A stretch of DNA of 64,000 nt, from NCBI RefSeq assembly GCF_964355755.1, contig NC_092675.1, positions 19,048,912 through 19,112,911 of the forward strand, given 5' to 3'. Numbering within the stretch: the first letter of the stretch is position 1; every line of letters starts with the position of its first letter. Origin of the DNA: Antedon mediterranea (lineage: Eukaryota > Echinodermata > Crinoidea > Comatulida > Antedonidae). Below the pieces are notes generated by a model. The model was not told the DNA's origin, searched no databases, and was given only the letters and a program-made list of their open reading frames with translations. The position numbers were made by a program, and so were the translations under genes. Shown in pieces: positions 25,001 through 35,889 of the stretch.

Positions 25001-25817
25001 ATAAATTAAAATTTGGATGGAATTAATCAAAGAAAATCCTACCATGGGGTTTACATTTAAATCTTTTTAACATTTGGAGAAATTTTCATGCAATCAAAAT
25101 CCACTCAATTTTGCTCCTGTAATAATGAGCCAATCAGGCACTAACTTAACCCATTTTTATGTCGGAAGTGGGTGGAGATTACACTATAACTTTAACCATG
25201 CAAAAATAGCTTCTTTTTTAAAAAATGTACTGTAATAGTATAATAGATAGATAGATAAGTATAATCAGTTACATAAGGATATGGACTTAGGTGTGAACCA
25301 GAACAAAATTCTGTTAAAAATACTAACTTCCACTTTCAAGTATTAGATATCTCATAAACTTATTATTGAGGTCGATAAATGCGTTCTGTAAAACAATTTG
25401 GAGGTCATCTTCACGCGATATCCAGTATGATATATGATGTTCTAAATGTTTTTGAGTATAATCTGCAGCTAACCCACCACCATGTCCGTCAAATATCCCA
25501 AAATACAACAGGTTTGGCTGAAGTTCATGAATACGAATTCGGTCTTCATTGACACTTTTTCTTCCGGTTAATGATGCATGACCAACCATTTCAAGTGAAA
25601 TCTTTGGGATAGGTATTCCATGTTTAATACTCTGCTGTAACAGTATTGGTTCTTCAATCCTGTTTTCCCACACACCAAAGTTTTTTTGATTAATACAGTG
25701 ACTTGGTTCCTGATTTGGTTCACGGGACCAAAACGTTTCTTCGGACGAGACGAATCTTGCTGTAAGTTTTGAGATATTTCTGTAGGTTGGTGATCTCCTC
25801 GAAATAAAACGAAGCAT
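22023..25817 (-). CDS. PPM1K: PPM1K homologue, mitochondrial PP2C phosphatase, 4 exons
   Basis: Minus-strand exons: 25817-25328, 24984-24792, 24138-24021 and 22286-22023. Total is 1065 nt, or 354 residues plus TAA (human 372). All junctions are GT-AG and in phase. The N-terminus ([20 protein letters not shown]) is basic, Ser/Thr-rich and fits a mitochondrial presequence. [14 protein letters not shown] followed by IPIPKISLE (about 47-76) is the PPM1K signature. PP2C metal-binding and catalytic motifs are all present: NEDR 90-93, DGHGG 110-114, SGTTAT 169-174, GDTR 190-193, SRSIGD 244-249, TTDG 279-282 and DDN 319-321. In mammals this enzyme dephosphorylates and activates branched-chain 2-oxoacid dehydrogenase in the mitochondrial matrix. 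The same role is inferred. The start was chosen because it gives the presequence and nothing upstream extends it. Introns carry several MITEs, one of which abuts the exon 3 donor. Confidence 0.96.
22345..22485. mobile_element. TTAA-family MITE in PPM1K intron 3
   Basis: Diverged ends cctacactatcaac / atagtgtagacagagt, with internal gatgtgcccatatatgg and catatttgggcacatcacac. It belongs to the family seen intact at 61163 and 61291. Confidence 0.75.
22528..23489. mobile_element. Inverted-repeat element with a disrupted left arm
   Basis: The inner arms 22732-22765 and 23422-23455 are perfect 34-bp inverted copies. The outer pieces (22528-22550 and 23463-23489: gtacagtac, catagagatattat) also match in inverse orientation. 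On the left these two pieces are separated by ~180 bp that is absent on the right, so something inserted into the left arm. That insert has its own hairpin (gatttgacat/atgtcaaatc). It lies in PPM1K intron 3 and no ORF was recognised. Confidence 0.75.
23514..24013. mobile_element. 500-bp MITE with TA duplication, touching a splice donor
   Basis: Ends are gggaggtttcgcaacctt... and ...gattgcgaaacctctc, with tacaaatacg/cgtatttgta and aacgaaaacgga/tccgttttcgt in inverted arrangement. It is flanked by TA (23512-23513 and 24014-24015). A half copy lies at 46056-46146. The element's right edge is 8 bp from the end of PPM1K exon 3 (24021). Confidence 0.85.
24576..24731. mobile_element. TTAA-family MITE in PPM1K intron 2
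   Basis: Ends gctctgtctacaccatcaaa / tttgatagtgtagacaaggc, with TTAA at the left flank. The inside has two inverted words around ccaaatatggtagt. Confidence 0.8.
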
Positions 25818-25898
25818 TTTGTGAACTTGTCTTGCTCAGTTAAAATTCTAAATTAGAGAGAGTTGAAACATAGAGATACAGTATTATATATTTCATTA

Positions 25899-26236
25899 TG
25901 CACTTATCAATTGTATGACCCACTATACGACCCCCGGGAGAGGTGCGTCATTTGTCCGATGTGCGTCATACTTTTGAATACCATGACGCACCCGTGCGTC
26001 AAAAAGGTGACTTACCTTTAGGTGACCATGACGCACCCATTTTGACGCACTGTGACCATGTTGTTTATGATATGGTGGGTGGTAAAGTGACGGACATTGA
26101 CACACCTTGTTCATTGATGTGACGTACCATCTAGGTTTTTTGACGCACCCCTGCGTCAGTAATTATTTGTAAATGACGCACCCATGACGCACCTCTCCCG
26201 GGGGTCGTATAGTGAGTCATACAATTGACAAGTGCA
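25899..26236. mobile_element. 338-bp MITE upstream of PPM1K, TTA duplications
   Basis: Near-perfect terminal inverted repeats of about 50 bp. The left end reads tgcacttatcaattgtatga and the right end is its inverse with one change. Both then share ctatacgacccccgggagag and ggtgcgtcat. TTA flanks both ends (25896-25898, 26237-26239). The interior is full of the word tgacgcac in both orientations. A 3-bp TTA duplication fits PIF/Harbinger-type elements. It begins about 80 bp upstream of the PPM1K start codon. Confidence 0.85.
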
Positions 26237-26310
26237 TTATTAATAATGGTTGAAACAATTCAATTGTGGTTTTTGTGCACTGTATAAATTATGTATTTTT
26301 TACTTATAGG

Positions 26311-27017
26311 TGTTAACTTTGAATAGTATAATGTCGCCCTCTATTTCATGTTTGGTGAGCAAGAGGTGACTTTTCTCCTAGTAAGGTCAGATTGCCATAG
26401 TAACGGGCAGATTGTCTCAGAGTTGTTCTTTGGGATAGTTCATAGCCTAGATAAATACACTAATAGTCAAAAATATGTACTGTAATCTATAGGTTCTGGT
26501 GAAGAAACAGATGTAAGTTTATGATGCTTTATATTTAGATAATATAATCTTTTGTATCATTTAACTGTAGCCTACTAGATAATTACAAATTACTGACTCA
26601 ATTATACTATAATCTAGGCCTAGGCCTACTGTTAAATTGAAGTAATGGTAATACAGTAATGATTAATCGATCATTTTCTATAAATCTAGTTTAATATGAT
26701 TGTTGAGCTATTTAGCTTAGATGTTCCAATTGTTATACAGTACCAATTGATTATTTAATTACAATGACGGCTTTGATTATCCATTAATTTACAGTTTAAA
26801 CCGTTCGATCTATCGTTCGTTCCACTGCTGTGTGTTCGTTCAACATCTATTCATTGTGTGCTCAACCAATTGTTCGACCATTCAACCAATCGTTTTACCA
26901 ATTTGTCAAATCGTTCGTTTCATTGCCGTGTTGAATAAACATTATTTATGTCTATACCTTTGTGAACGCGTTTAATTCGTTTTGACTCCCAGAACCGCAC
27001 GTGACGTCAAGGTTACA
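26311..27017 (+). repeat. Left LTR of the BEL/Pao element
   Basis: 707 bp, TG...CA ends. It contains a possible polyadenylation signal aataaa at about 26934, and near the 3' end the palindromic cacgtgacgtcaagg. It has 5 bp (cagta) that the right LTR lacks. Confidence 0.95.
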
Positions 27018-27060
27018 TAAGTTTAAAATCAATCTTCTACTGCAATAATCTATCTCTAAG

Positions 27061-30000
27061 ATGTTTGACGTTGAACCAAGTGATTCAGTGAGTTGCGTAA
27101 GCTCCAAACGCTCATCATCGAGCAGCAGATCTAGGATCCGGGTTAAGGCTGAAGCTGCAGCATTAAGGGAACGAGCTGCCAGACAGAAAGAAATGCATGA
27201 CTTGGAAATGCAGGAATTGGTGCTCAAACAAAAGAAGGCGGATGTGGAATTGCAAATTGAAATCGGGGCAATTGAAGCTGCCGACAAAGTTTACAACGAA
27301 GCTGAACAGGACGAGGATGAGGCAGTAGATCGTGAACTCGAAGATCTCTCTCTACCAAAGCTTCAAATTGAAACAACCACTCCCAAACTTCCATCAGGAA
27401 ATCTGCCCGACCAACGATTTGCTCCTGATTATCGAGCAGATTATGTTCCAAAGGAGGAGACAGAACTGTTAGGGAATCCTATGCTGTGGCAGCCTACACC
27501 TCAACCAGCAGTGTTCCAACCATTTAATCTGGATGCTCCTGTATTCCACCAACACAAGCAGATCGATGCCATAGATAGACTGGCATCCACAATGATGAGA
27601 GCACAAGATAAGCAAAATGAAGCATTGAGACAGATCGTCCAACAACAGCAACAAAGTGTTACTGCGCTTACCTTGCCTAACCCGTCAATGAAGTTATACA
27701 GTGGCAATCCTGCTGAATACTGCGAGTTTGTCACTTCATTCAAACATCTTGTTGAGAACAAAACTGTGAGCCAGAGTGCAAGACTGCACTACTTGGTACA
27801 GTACACGACTGGGGCTGTACAAGAGTTGATGAGAAGCTGTCTATCGATGAGTGATGATAAAGGATATGTTGAGGCGAGACGCTTGCTAAAGGAAAGATAT
27901 GGACAAGCATACAAGATAGCTGCTGCCCACGTTCAACTCTTGCTGGATTGGCCGATTATCAAAGTCGAGGATGGCATAGCTCTACAACGCTTCTCTACTC
28001 AACTAACAAGCTGTGCAAATACACTTCAGGAAATTGGATACCTTAGCAAGCTAGATAATCCAGACAATCTTCGGAAAATCATTGAACTCCTTCCGTATCG
28101 ACTAAGGCTAAGATGGCGGGAAGTGGTTGACACTATCATCGTAAAGGAAAAGAGAGATGTAAACATTAAGGATATTACCAAGTTTGTCACCGATAAGGCT
28201 AGGGTAGCAACTCATCCAGTCTTTGGTAAAATAGAGCCAGTGAAGTCTACCAATTCTCCAAATTCGGATAAATTATCGACCAACCACAAATCTAGCAGTT
28301 ATGCCGTTCACAATTCTCAGTCAAACACACCTGTAACATCACAACCAACGTGTCCGCTATGCTGTGAGGACCATTGGCTCTCCAGATGTGAGCAGTTCCG
28401 ACGGAAGTCACTCAACGACCGATGGAAATGTGTAAATGACAAGAAAATCTGTATCAACTGTCTTACAGTTGGACATTTTGTGAAAGATTGTCAAAAGCAA
28501 AGTTTCTGCAAAATATCCGGATGCACGAAGAAACACTCAACATATTTACATCCCAAAGGTGAGACTGCAAGTAATGCTGGTACTGTTGCTGTACAACCAG
28601 TTCAGACATCTCCAGCAACCTTCAGTGGTGAACAGGTCAACATGTCGGCATCGAGAAGCACATCAACCGTTACTGGTCTTGCTGCCGTACCTGTGAGAGT
28701 CAAGGCTCCAGGAAGTGCCAAGCTTGTAGAAACCTATGCATTTCTTGATAGTGGATCCAACACAACTTTCTGCACCACTGGTCTACTAAAGCAATTAGGG
28801 ATATCATCGAATACTGTAGACTTATCATTGACAACCATGAACGGAGTAAATAGACCAATCCAGTGTGAACTTACAAAGTTGGAGATTTTGGATTTAAATC
28901 ATGGACATTCCGTCTTACTTCCAAACGTCTATTCAGTGCAAACCCTACCAATTTCTACCGATACGATCGCTACTCCAGATGACATCAACAAATGGCCTCA
29001 CCTAGCTGGGATTAAAGTAGATAAAATAAATGCAGATATTGGTATTCTCATTGGAAGTGATGTGCCAGAATTGCTACAACCGCTGGAAGTACGCGAATGC
29101 CACGATGGTGGTCCATTTGCCACTAGAACAATATTTGGCTGGGTTGTCAACGGCCCATTGGGAAGGAAGAACTCTGGATCAACACACTGCGCTAACTACA
29201 TTGATTCACATGAAGAGTTGTCAACACAGTTCAAGGACTACTGTAATCTAGAATTCAATGACAGCCTGTACAACCCGAAGGCTGCGATGTCGCAAAATGA
29301 CAAACAGGCATTGCGAATTATGGAAAAAAGCGCTGTTTTGAAAGATGGACATTATGAGATTGCGTTACCATGGAAGTCTTATCCACCAAATCTGAAGACC
29401 AACAAAATACAAGCTGAACGCAGACTTCAGTCCCTCAAACGACGTCTAGACAATGATCCAATTGTATTTGAGAAATATCGCATGTTCATGAACGACTTGG
29501 TAAGAAAGGGCTATGCTGATAAGGTGGAAGTTAATGGTTCGGTACCTGAAGGATGGTACTTACCACATCACCCAGTATTTCATCCTCAAAAACCTGACAA
29601 GGTACGTGTTGTTTTTGACTGTTCGGCGAGATATGGAGGCACATCATTAAACGACCAGCTTCTACAGGGGCCGGACCTTACTAACACACTAGTCGGGGTA
29701 CTAACCCGTTTCCGGCGAGAACAAATCGCTTTCATGGCGGACATTGAATCGATGTATTACCAGGTACGAGTACGAAAAAATGATTCAGACTACCTTAAAT
29801 ACCTCTGGTGGCCAGATGGCAATACCGAGAAGCAGCCTGAAGAGTACAAGATGATGGTTCATCTGTTTGGGGGTGTGTCATCTCCCAGCTGCGCCAACTA
29901 TGCACTAAAACGTAATGCAGAAGACAACCGAGATGACTTTGATGCAGAGACAATCAAAACAGCGAAGGAAAGCTTTTATGTGGATGATTGTCTTCATTCT

Positions 30001-32697
30001 GTAAAGACAGAGCCAGAAGCCAAACAACTGATCAAACAACTTCAGGAACTACTAAACCAGGGCGGGTTCCGTCTGACAAAGTGGACGTCAAATTCAATAA
30101 ATGTTATTGAATCAGTTCCGGATGCCGAAAGGGCAAAATCGGTGAAGGACTTGGATCTGAACTTTGGTGGCATGATGTTAACTGAACGAGCATTAGGTGT
30201 CAAATGGAGCCTGTCAACTGACACATTTGGTTATAGTATCAACAAGAAAGAACGTCCAGCGACAAGACGTGGAATGTTATCAATAACAAGTTCGGTGTAC
30301 GATCCACTTGGATTTGTCGGTCCATGCATCTTGCCTGCAAAGGCCATTCAACAAGAACTGTGCCAAAAGGGTTTAGGATGGGATGACAAGATTCCAGATG
30401 CTTGCAAAGCAAGGTGGGAGGATTGGCTCCAGGATCTTCCTAAGCTGGAGCAGTTCAGCATTCCAAGATGCTTCAAGCCTCTAAACTTTGAAAATGTAGT
30501 TAAACGAGAACTACATCACTTCTCAGATGCTTCAAGTCATGGATATGGTGCAGTATCTTATCTTCGACAAATCAATGTAAATGGAGACATCAGTTGTGCT
30601 ATTGTGATGGCAAAATCCAGGTTAGCTCCTCTCAAGACGATGACTATACCAAGAATGGAGTTATCGGCAGCTGTTGTTTCCACACGATTAGACAAAATGA
30701 TTAAACAAGAACTGCAAACACCTATTGATAGTTGTACGTTTTGGACGGATAGCACATGTGTTCTACGCTATTTAGAAAACAAGGAAACACGATTTCAGAC
30801 GTTTGTAGCTAATCGAGTCACAACCATACTTGATCAAAGTGACGCAAGTCAATGGAGATTTGTGGATGGGTTACACAACCCTGCAGATGAAGCATCAAGA
30901 GGTATGACAGTAAATGAATTACTGATCAATCAACGTTGGAAGGAAGGTCCAGAATTCCTAAAGCAACCTGAGAGGACATGGCCACAAAGACCAGCAAACA
31001 TGGGTGAAATCCCACAAGATGACCCAGAGGTAAAGGCAAAATCCACAGTCTGTGCTACTGGTATAAATGTAATTGACTCGATTTCATCAGTCATTAACTA
31101 CTACTCATCATGGGAGAAGTTGAAGAAGTCGTTTGCATGGATTTTGAGGTACAAAGAAAAGTTACGAGAAGTGGTTCGCAGGCGTAAGGCTGGAGACGAT
31201 GTTTCATTTAATAGAAATGACACAGTTGATCCAATCAATGTTTTGGAGATGAAAGGTGCTGAAATTGCTATCACGAAGCATGTACAGAAATGCTTTGAAG
31301 ACGAGCAAGTTTGCCTGAAGCATGTAAGCCTATCTCAACCCTGCAATACCAAAAAGCAACGAGCACTACCAAAATCCAGCAAGATCTACAAACTCGATCC
31401 CATCTTAAGTGAGGGAGTGATCAGAGTAGGGGGCCGTCTTCAAAATTCACCTATCAACGGTGACATGAAACATCAGATAATCCTACCAAAGAATCACCAC
31501 ATAGTGAAGCTCATTACTACATACTATCACCATTTATCAGGACACAGTGGACTAGAATACACACTGTCCCTAGTTCGACAGAAGTTCTGGCCGATTGATG
31601 CACGTACTGCAGTGAAGAAAGTTCTAAACGAGTGTTTCAGCTGTAAGAGACGCCAATCATCAGTTGGGAAACAAAAAATGGCTTCACTTCCGCAAGACCG
31701 AGTAACACCTTCGAAGCCACCGTTCACGTACGTTGGTGTTGACTGCTTCGGCCCATTCGAAGTAAAAAGGGGGAGGTCAAATGTGAAGAGATATGGTGTC
31801 CTTTTCACATGTCTCACTGTACGAGCAATCCACATCGAAGTTTCAAACTCACTTGACACGGAGTCATTCATGAATGCTATGAGAAGATTCATAGCACGAA
31901 GAGGACAGCCAGAAGAGATTCGATCAGATAATGGAGGAAACTTCAAAAAGGGAGAGAAGGAACTGAATAAAGCAATTAAAGAGTGGAATCAAGGACAAAT
32001 CCATGAATTCTTGTTGCAACGAAATGTGAAATGGTTATTCAATCCACCAATGGGATCTCATCATGGAGGAGTATGGGAGCGCTGTATTCGGACAGTGAGG
32101 AAAGTCATGATGGCTGTGCTGAAACAACAAGTGCTTGATGATGAAGGCCTAAACACTTTAATGTGTGAAGCAGAGGCTATTGTTAATGGTCGGCCGATTA
32201 CTAAGATATCGGATGACCCTCGTGACATGACGCCTTTAACTCCGAATCATTTACTGCTGTTGCGAGGAGGGAACAGCTTACCTCCTGGTAACTTTTCAAA
32301 GGAGGATATTTATCGTCGACGATGGAAACAAGTACAGTACTTATCAAATGTGTTCTGGCGACGATGGGTACGGGAGTATTTACCATCACTGCAACAAAGA
32401 CAAAAATGGAATGTGCAAAAGAGAAACTTTGCTGTAGACGATGTTGTGCTTGTTCTTGACGAAAACACACCACGAAGTTCATGGCCATTGGGAAGAGTTC
32501 TTGAAGTGTACAGCAACCAAAAGGATGGACTTGTACGGTCAGTGAAAGTAAAGACAAACACATCAACGCTTGTGAGACCAATTGACAAACTGGTCCTTCT
32601 TGAGAATGCGAAATATGAACTTTTGAACATTACAGATTGTTCTTCTGCGTTTTATAAGATCCAATTTTGGAATTTATCTTTTCCTTATAAATTTTAA
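27061..32697 (+). CDS. BEL/Pao Gag-Pol polyprotein, intact
   Basis: Single frame of 1878 codons, carrying all functions needed for reverse transcription and integration. It opens with a charged Gag (~1-400) with a DUF1759-like region. Cys/His knuckles follow (CPLCCEDHWLSRC ~430; CINCLTVGHFVKDC ~463). The aspartic protease has LDSGSNTTF (~562). The reverse transcriptase has FDCSARY, FMADIESMY and catalytic FYVDDC (~973). The RNase H-like part has HFSDASSHGYG (~1151) and WTDSTCVLR (~1227). The integrase has an HHCC zinc finger (HHLSGHSG ~1491, CFSCKRR) and the D-D-E core: GVDCFGPF ~1559, SDNGGNF ~1621 and HHGGVWER ~1667. A DUF5641-like C-terminus ends the protein. No stop or frameshift was found, and the length is usual for the superfamily. 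It is probably expressed from the left LTR. The start is the first ATG, 44 bp after the LTR. Confidence 0.97.
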   Translation: MFDVEPSDSVSCVSSKRSSSSSRSRIRVKAEAAALRERAARQKEMHDLEMQELVLKQKKADVELQIEIGAIEAADKVYNEAEQDEDEAVDRELEDLSLPKLQIETTTPKLPSGNLPDQRFAPDYRADYVPKEETELLGNPMLWQPTPQPAVFQPFNLDAPVFHQHKQIDAIDRLASTMMRAQDKQNEALRQIVQQQQQSVTALTLPNPSMKLYSGNPAEYCEFVTSFKHLVENKTVSQSARLHYLVQYTTGAVQELMRSCLSMSDDKGYVEARRLLKERYGQAYKIAAAHVQLLLDWPIIKVEDGIALQRFSTQLTSCANTLQEIGYLSKLDNPDNLRKIIELLPYRLRLRWREVVDTIIVKEKRDVNIKDITKFVTDKARVATHPVFGKIEPVKSTNSPNSDKLSTNHKSSSYAVHNSQSNTPVTSQPTCPLCCEDHWLSRCEQFRRKSLNDRWKCVNDKKICINCLTVGHFVKDCQKQSFCKISGCTKKHSTYLHPKGETASNAGTVAVQPVQTSPATFSGEQVNMSASRSTSTVTGLAAVPVRVKAPGSAKLVETYAFLDSGSNTTFCTTGLLKQLGISSNTVDLSLTTMNGVNRPIQCELTKLEILDLNHGHSVLLPNVYSVQTLPISTDTIATPDDINKWPHLAGIKVDKINADIGILIGSDVPELLQPLEVRECHDGGPFATRTIFGWVVNGPLGRKNSGSTHCANYIDSHEELSTQFKDYCNLEFNDSLYNPKAAMSQNDKQALRIMEKSAVLKDGHYEIALPWKSYPPNLKTNKIQAERRLQSLKRRLDNDPIVFEKYRMFMNDLVRKGYADKVEVNGSVPEGWYLPHHPVFHPQKPDKVRVVFDCSARYGGTSLNDQLLQGPDLTNTLVGVLTRFRREQIAFMADIESMYYQVRVRKNDSDYLKYLWWPDGNTEKQPEEYKMMVHLFGGVSSPSCANYALKRNAEDNRDDFDAETIKTAKESFYVDDCLHSVKTEPEAKQLIKQLQELLNQGGFRLTKWTSNSINVIESVPDAERAKSVKDLDLNFGGMMLTERALGVKWSLSTDTFGYSINKKERPATRRGMLSITSSVYDPLGFVGPCILPAKAIQQELCQKGLGWDDKIPDACKARWEDWLQDLPKLEQFSIPRCFKPLNFENVVKRELHHFSDASSHGYGAVSYLRQINVNGDISCAIVMAKSRLAPLKTMTIPRMELSAAVVSTRLDKMIKQELQTPIDSCTFWTDSTCVLRYLENKETRFQTFVANRVTTILDQSDASQWRFVDGLHNPADEASRGMTVNELLINQRWKEGPEFLKQPERTWPQRPANMGEIPQDDPEVKAKSTVCATGINVIDSISSVINYYSSWEKLKKSFAWILRYKEKLREVVRRRKAGDDVSFNRNDTVDPINVLEMKGAEIAITKHVQKCFEDEQVCLKHVSLSQPCNTKKQRALPKSSKIYKLDPILSEGVIRVGGRLQNSPINGDMKHQIILPKNHHIVKLITTYYHHLSGHSGLEYTLSLVRQKFWPIDARTAVKKVLNECFSCKRRQSSVGKQKMASLPQDRVTPSKPPFTYVGVDCFGPFEVKRGRSNVKRYGVLFTCLTVRAIHIEVSNSLDTESFMNAMRRFIARRGQPEEIRSDNGGNFKKGEKELNKAIKEWNQGQIHEFLLQRNVKWLFNPPMGSHHGGVWERCIRTVRKVMMAVLKQQVLDDEGLNTLMCEAEAIVNGRPITKISDDPRDMTPLTPNHLLLLRGGNSLPPGNFSKEDIYRRRWKQVQYLSNVFWRRWVREYLPSLQQRQKWNVQKRNFAVDDVVLVLDENTPRSSWPLGRVLEVYSNQKDGLVRSVKVKTNTSTLVRPIDKLVLLENAKYELLNITDCSSAFYKIQFWNLSFPYKF

Positions 32698-32770
32698 CAA
32701 TGTTAGGTTTTTGTTGACATGTTTATTTTTATGTAAAGGCTATCCATACGGTGCCTTTAAGGGGCCGGAA

Positions 32771-33472
32771 TGTTAACTTTGAATAGTATAATGTCGCCCT
32801 CTATTTCATGTTTGGTGAGCAAGAGGTGACTTTTCTCCTAGTAAGGTCAGATTGCCATAGTAACGGGCAGATTGTCTCAGAGTTGTTCTTTGGGATAGTT
32901 CATAGCCTAGATAAATACACTAATAGTCAAAAATATGTACTGTAATCTATAGGTTCTGGTGAAGAAACAGATGTAAGTTTATGATGCTTTATATTTAGAT
33001 AATATAATCTTTTGTATCATTTAACTGTAGCCTACTAGATAATTACAAATTACTGACTCAATTATACTATAATCTAGGCCTAGGCCTACTGTTAAATTGA
33101 AGTAATGGTAATACAGTAATGATTAATCGATCATTTTCTATAAATCTAGTTTAATATGATTGTTGAGCTATTTAGCTTAGATGTTCCAATTGTTATACCA
33201 ATTGATTATTTAATTACAATGACGGCTTTGATTATCCATTAATTTACAGTTTAAACCGTTCGATCTATTGTTCGTTCCACTGCTGTGTGTTCGTTCAACA
33301 TCTATTCATTGTGTGCTCAACCAATTGTTCGACCATTCAACCAATCGTTTTACCAATTTGTCAAATCGTTCGTTTCATTGCCGTGTTGAATAAACATTAT
33401 TTATATCTATACCTTTGTGAACGCGTTTAATTCGTTTTGACTCCCAGAACCGCACGTGACGTCAAGGTTACA
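32771..33472 (+). repeat. Right LTR of the BEL/Pao element
   Basis: 702 bp, collinear with the left LTR. It differs by loss of 5 bp (after gttata), a C/T change (ctatTgttcg) and a G/A change (tttatAtct). The polyadenylation-type aataaa is conserved at about 33390. Confidence 0.95.
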
Positions 33473-33477
33473 ATAGG

Positions 33478-34679
33478 TGGGCCATTTGTATGCATAATGA
33501 CAGGTTTAGCCGCTGTTAAGTTGAGGCACTGTGTGTGTGGAACCGGGACAAGATCTTTATTAAATAATTATTACAACACAACAGGATATGCGGTTTCCCC
33601 ACCACCCAGACCCAAACAGCTGATCGTCCACACTGCGCAGTCAGAGAGAGGAGACTGTACAGCATGCACTGTCGTCATGTCTTATTAAATTAGGGCCTAC
33701 TTAGTCCTAGCTAGAGCTTTTAGGCATCTAGGTAGTCCTTCCTACTAGGCCCTAGTACTAGACCTAGGCCTAGGCCCTAGCCGCCTATTTCTATTATTAT
33801 ATATTTTCTAGCCTATCCAGCAGGGCCACCAGACCGTGTCAGTGTGTGTGATATCCTCTACCAAGCCTAAACTAATAAAAGCAGAGGCCTAGCCTAGCTA
33901 GCCGCCTACATATAGGATTAGGCAATATATTACCAAAATAATTGAAAAACACTTGCTTTGTATTCTGATTAAATGTAAAAGCATGTCAAAATTTTCCATT
34001 GCCTCCTCTCCGATCCCTTCAATAATTCTCTCCTCTTCTTTTTTTTCTTTTGTGACTAGTTGTTTTTAAAGAGCGCCACCAACTTGTATAAAGGCAAAAA
34101 CAAAACGTAAATCTGCTGTGGTTTTCGAATCACAGATTTAATATAGTGTTTTCGATCCCATAGGCCTATATTAAATGCTTCATTTGAAAAAAAAACATTT
34201 TGGAGATTTTATTTTTCTGATCTGTGGGTGATAGTTGAAATTACTTTGTAAACACTATTCTTTTTTACTCAAAATTGTAATAGGCCTAGAGAGGCATTAA
34301 ATTAAATAATCATATGAAAAATAAAGTAATTAACATTTTGTCACAGCAAAAACATTTTATCCGAAAATAAACTTTTATTTTATTTAATTTTCGCTGTACC
34401 TACAATATAATACTATTGTATATTATTGTGTTTGTTTGTTTGTTTGTAGTGTGACATTTAATTGACTTGAACCCAGGGCGATTGTTAGCCAAACCACCAA
34501 GCATGCACCAAAGCCACAACTTCATAATGTAGCCTGTATTGTCCCCAAAAAACATGAAAACTGAACTTTAATAACAGACTTTCAGTATTTTATTTTGCAG
34601 TTTTAAAAGTTATTCCCTTCCTTATAAATACAAACAAAACAAAATAATGATTTCACTTATATTATAAAAGGTGGTTAAT
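33478..34679. other. Intergenic, no gene seen
   Basis: Begins with a slightly GC-richer 200 bp downstream of the retrotransposon, then runs of 'taggcctagg'-type words and AT-rich DNA. An 83-codon frame at 33437-33688 starts in the LTR and has no recognisable content. Confidence 0.5.
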
Positions 34680-35882
34680 TAGATTATATGCATTCAATTA
34701 TCTTGAAAAATCAGTTTCATCCAGCTAAGTCAATTTTTCAGCAGAGTATATACCTTATGGCCAGGAATCGATGTGGTTATGTTTTCACGGTGCGCAATAA
34801 AAAAATATGCGGTCTACGCACGATTTAACGAAATCACGTTTGTAATCATATTATCTTCATGAAGCATGAATCACAATTAAACAAAATTTGGTACTCATAC
34901 ATTTCAGGTCATATTTCATCATAATGGCAATACAAGTACGCGCACTTAAAATTTTCGATGAAATTAGAGTAGGCCTACGTTTCAGGATTGCCATGAGTGC
35001 GCAGATTTTTGCACGCGCACTGCGCATTAAACGGTAATATGCACTCTTTTTGACTGTTTTACAACCTTTCTTTAATAATATCATCATATTTGAGTTACTT
35101 TTCAATTCGAAATTGCGTTATACGAGCACGTCAAAAGTGACAGGCTACGCACGTGTAAGTTAACAAAATAGTGAAAATATGTTAAATTTTAAAATTAATA
35201 TAGATCGTTAGAATGCTCGGGACACCTATTTTGCAATTCAAGTGATGTATCATATGTGATGATTACTGCCTTTCCGCTGAAAAGTCTGCCGACATTTCTG
35301 CCTGGCTGCTCCGTAAATCTCTTTTATCATATGTATGATTTATTATAAAATTAAGAGAACAAAAGGTGATTAAGTCATCATTAATTGCATATTCAATTTA
35401 ATAAAATTAATTTTGACAATCAAACTAAAACAATCTCTACTAAAGTGGTTACTGTAAATACAAGGAGGAATCTTTCTTCAACTTTTAGTCAGCTGTGTAT
35501 GGCTGGGTGGTCTGTGCTCGTCAAGGTACGAGGTCGAGTCTCAATTGGGAAACAAAAAGAAATAAGATCTTTTTTTTCCGTATTATTTGTTCAATTTTAT
35601 TCCTTAGTGTATAGATTATACACATGATTTATAATTAAATTTAGATAAAAAGTAACTTATGTCTTTATTATTATGTAACAAATGTGGTTTATGATATTAT
35701 ACACAGATGGATCTTTGATCGGATTGTGATACCGGCTATTGTATTTGCGTTAGCAAGATCCTATCATATAATATAAATAAACAAAGATTCCGACAAAATC
35801 AATCAATCAATATATCTTTTAAAAATCAATTATCTTTATTTAAATCAATGTATGTAACCTATAATTCGTCATAGTGACGAAT
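34680..35882. mobile_element. Hairpin-ended repeat family, copy 2
   Basis: Ends in the hairpin attcgtca/tgacgaat (35864-35882), like copy 1 at 17870. The block ggaatcgatgtggttatgtt... acgcacgatt... is shared with the copy at 39160, as is ttatacgagcacgtcaaaag further in. It holds a SINE-like piece (ggctgggtggtctgtgctcg ... ggtcgagtctc, 35498-35550). Confidence 0.65.
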
Positions 35883-35889
35883 AAAATCT

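Larger units (their letters stand above)
26306..33477 (+). mobile_element. Complete BEL/Pao LTR retrotransposon
   Basis: The order is 5-bp target duplication atagg (26306-26310), left LTR 26311-27017, Gag-Pol 27061-32697, purine tract aaggggccggaa just before the right LTR, right LTR 32771-33472, and the same atagg (33473-33477). LTRs start TGTTAAC and end GTTACA. I found two substitutions and one 5-bp indel between them, so the insertion is young. No primer-binding site complementary to a familiar tRNA was recognised after the left LTR. The element lies 0.5 kb from the PPM1K start in opposite orientation. Confidence 0.97.
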
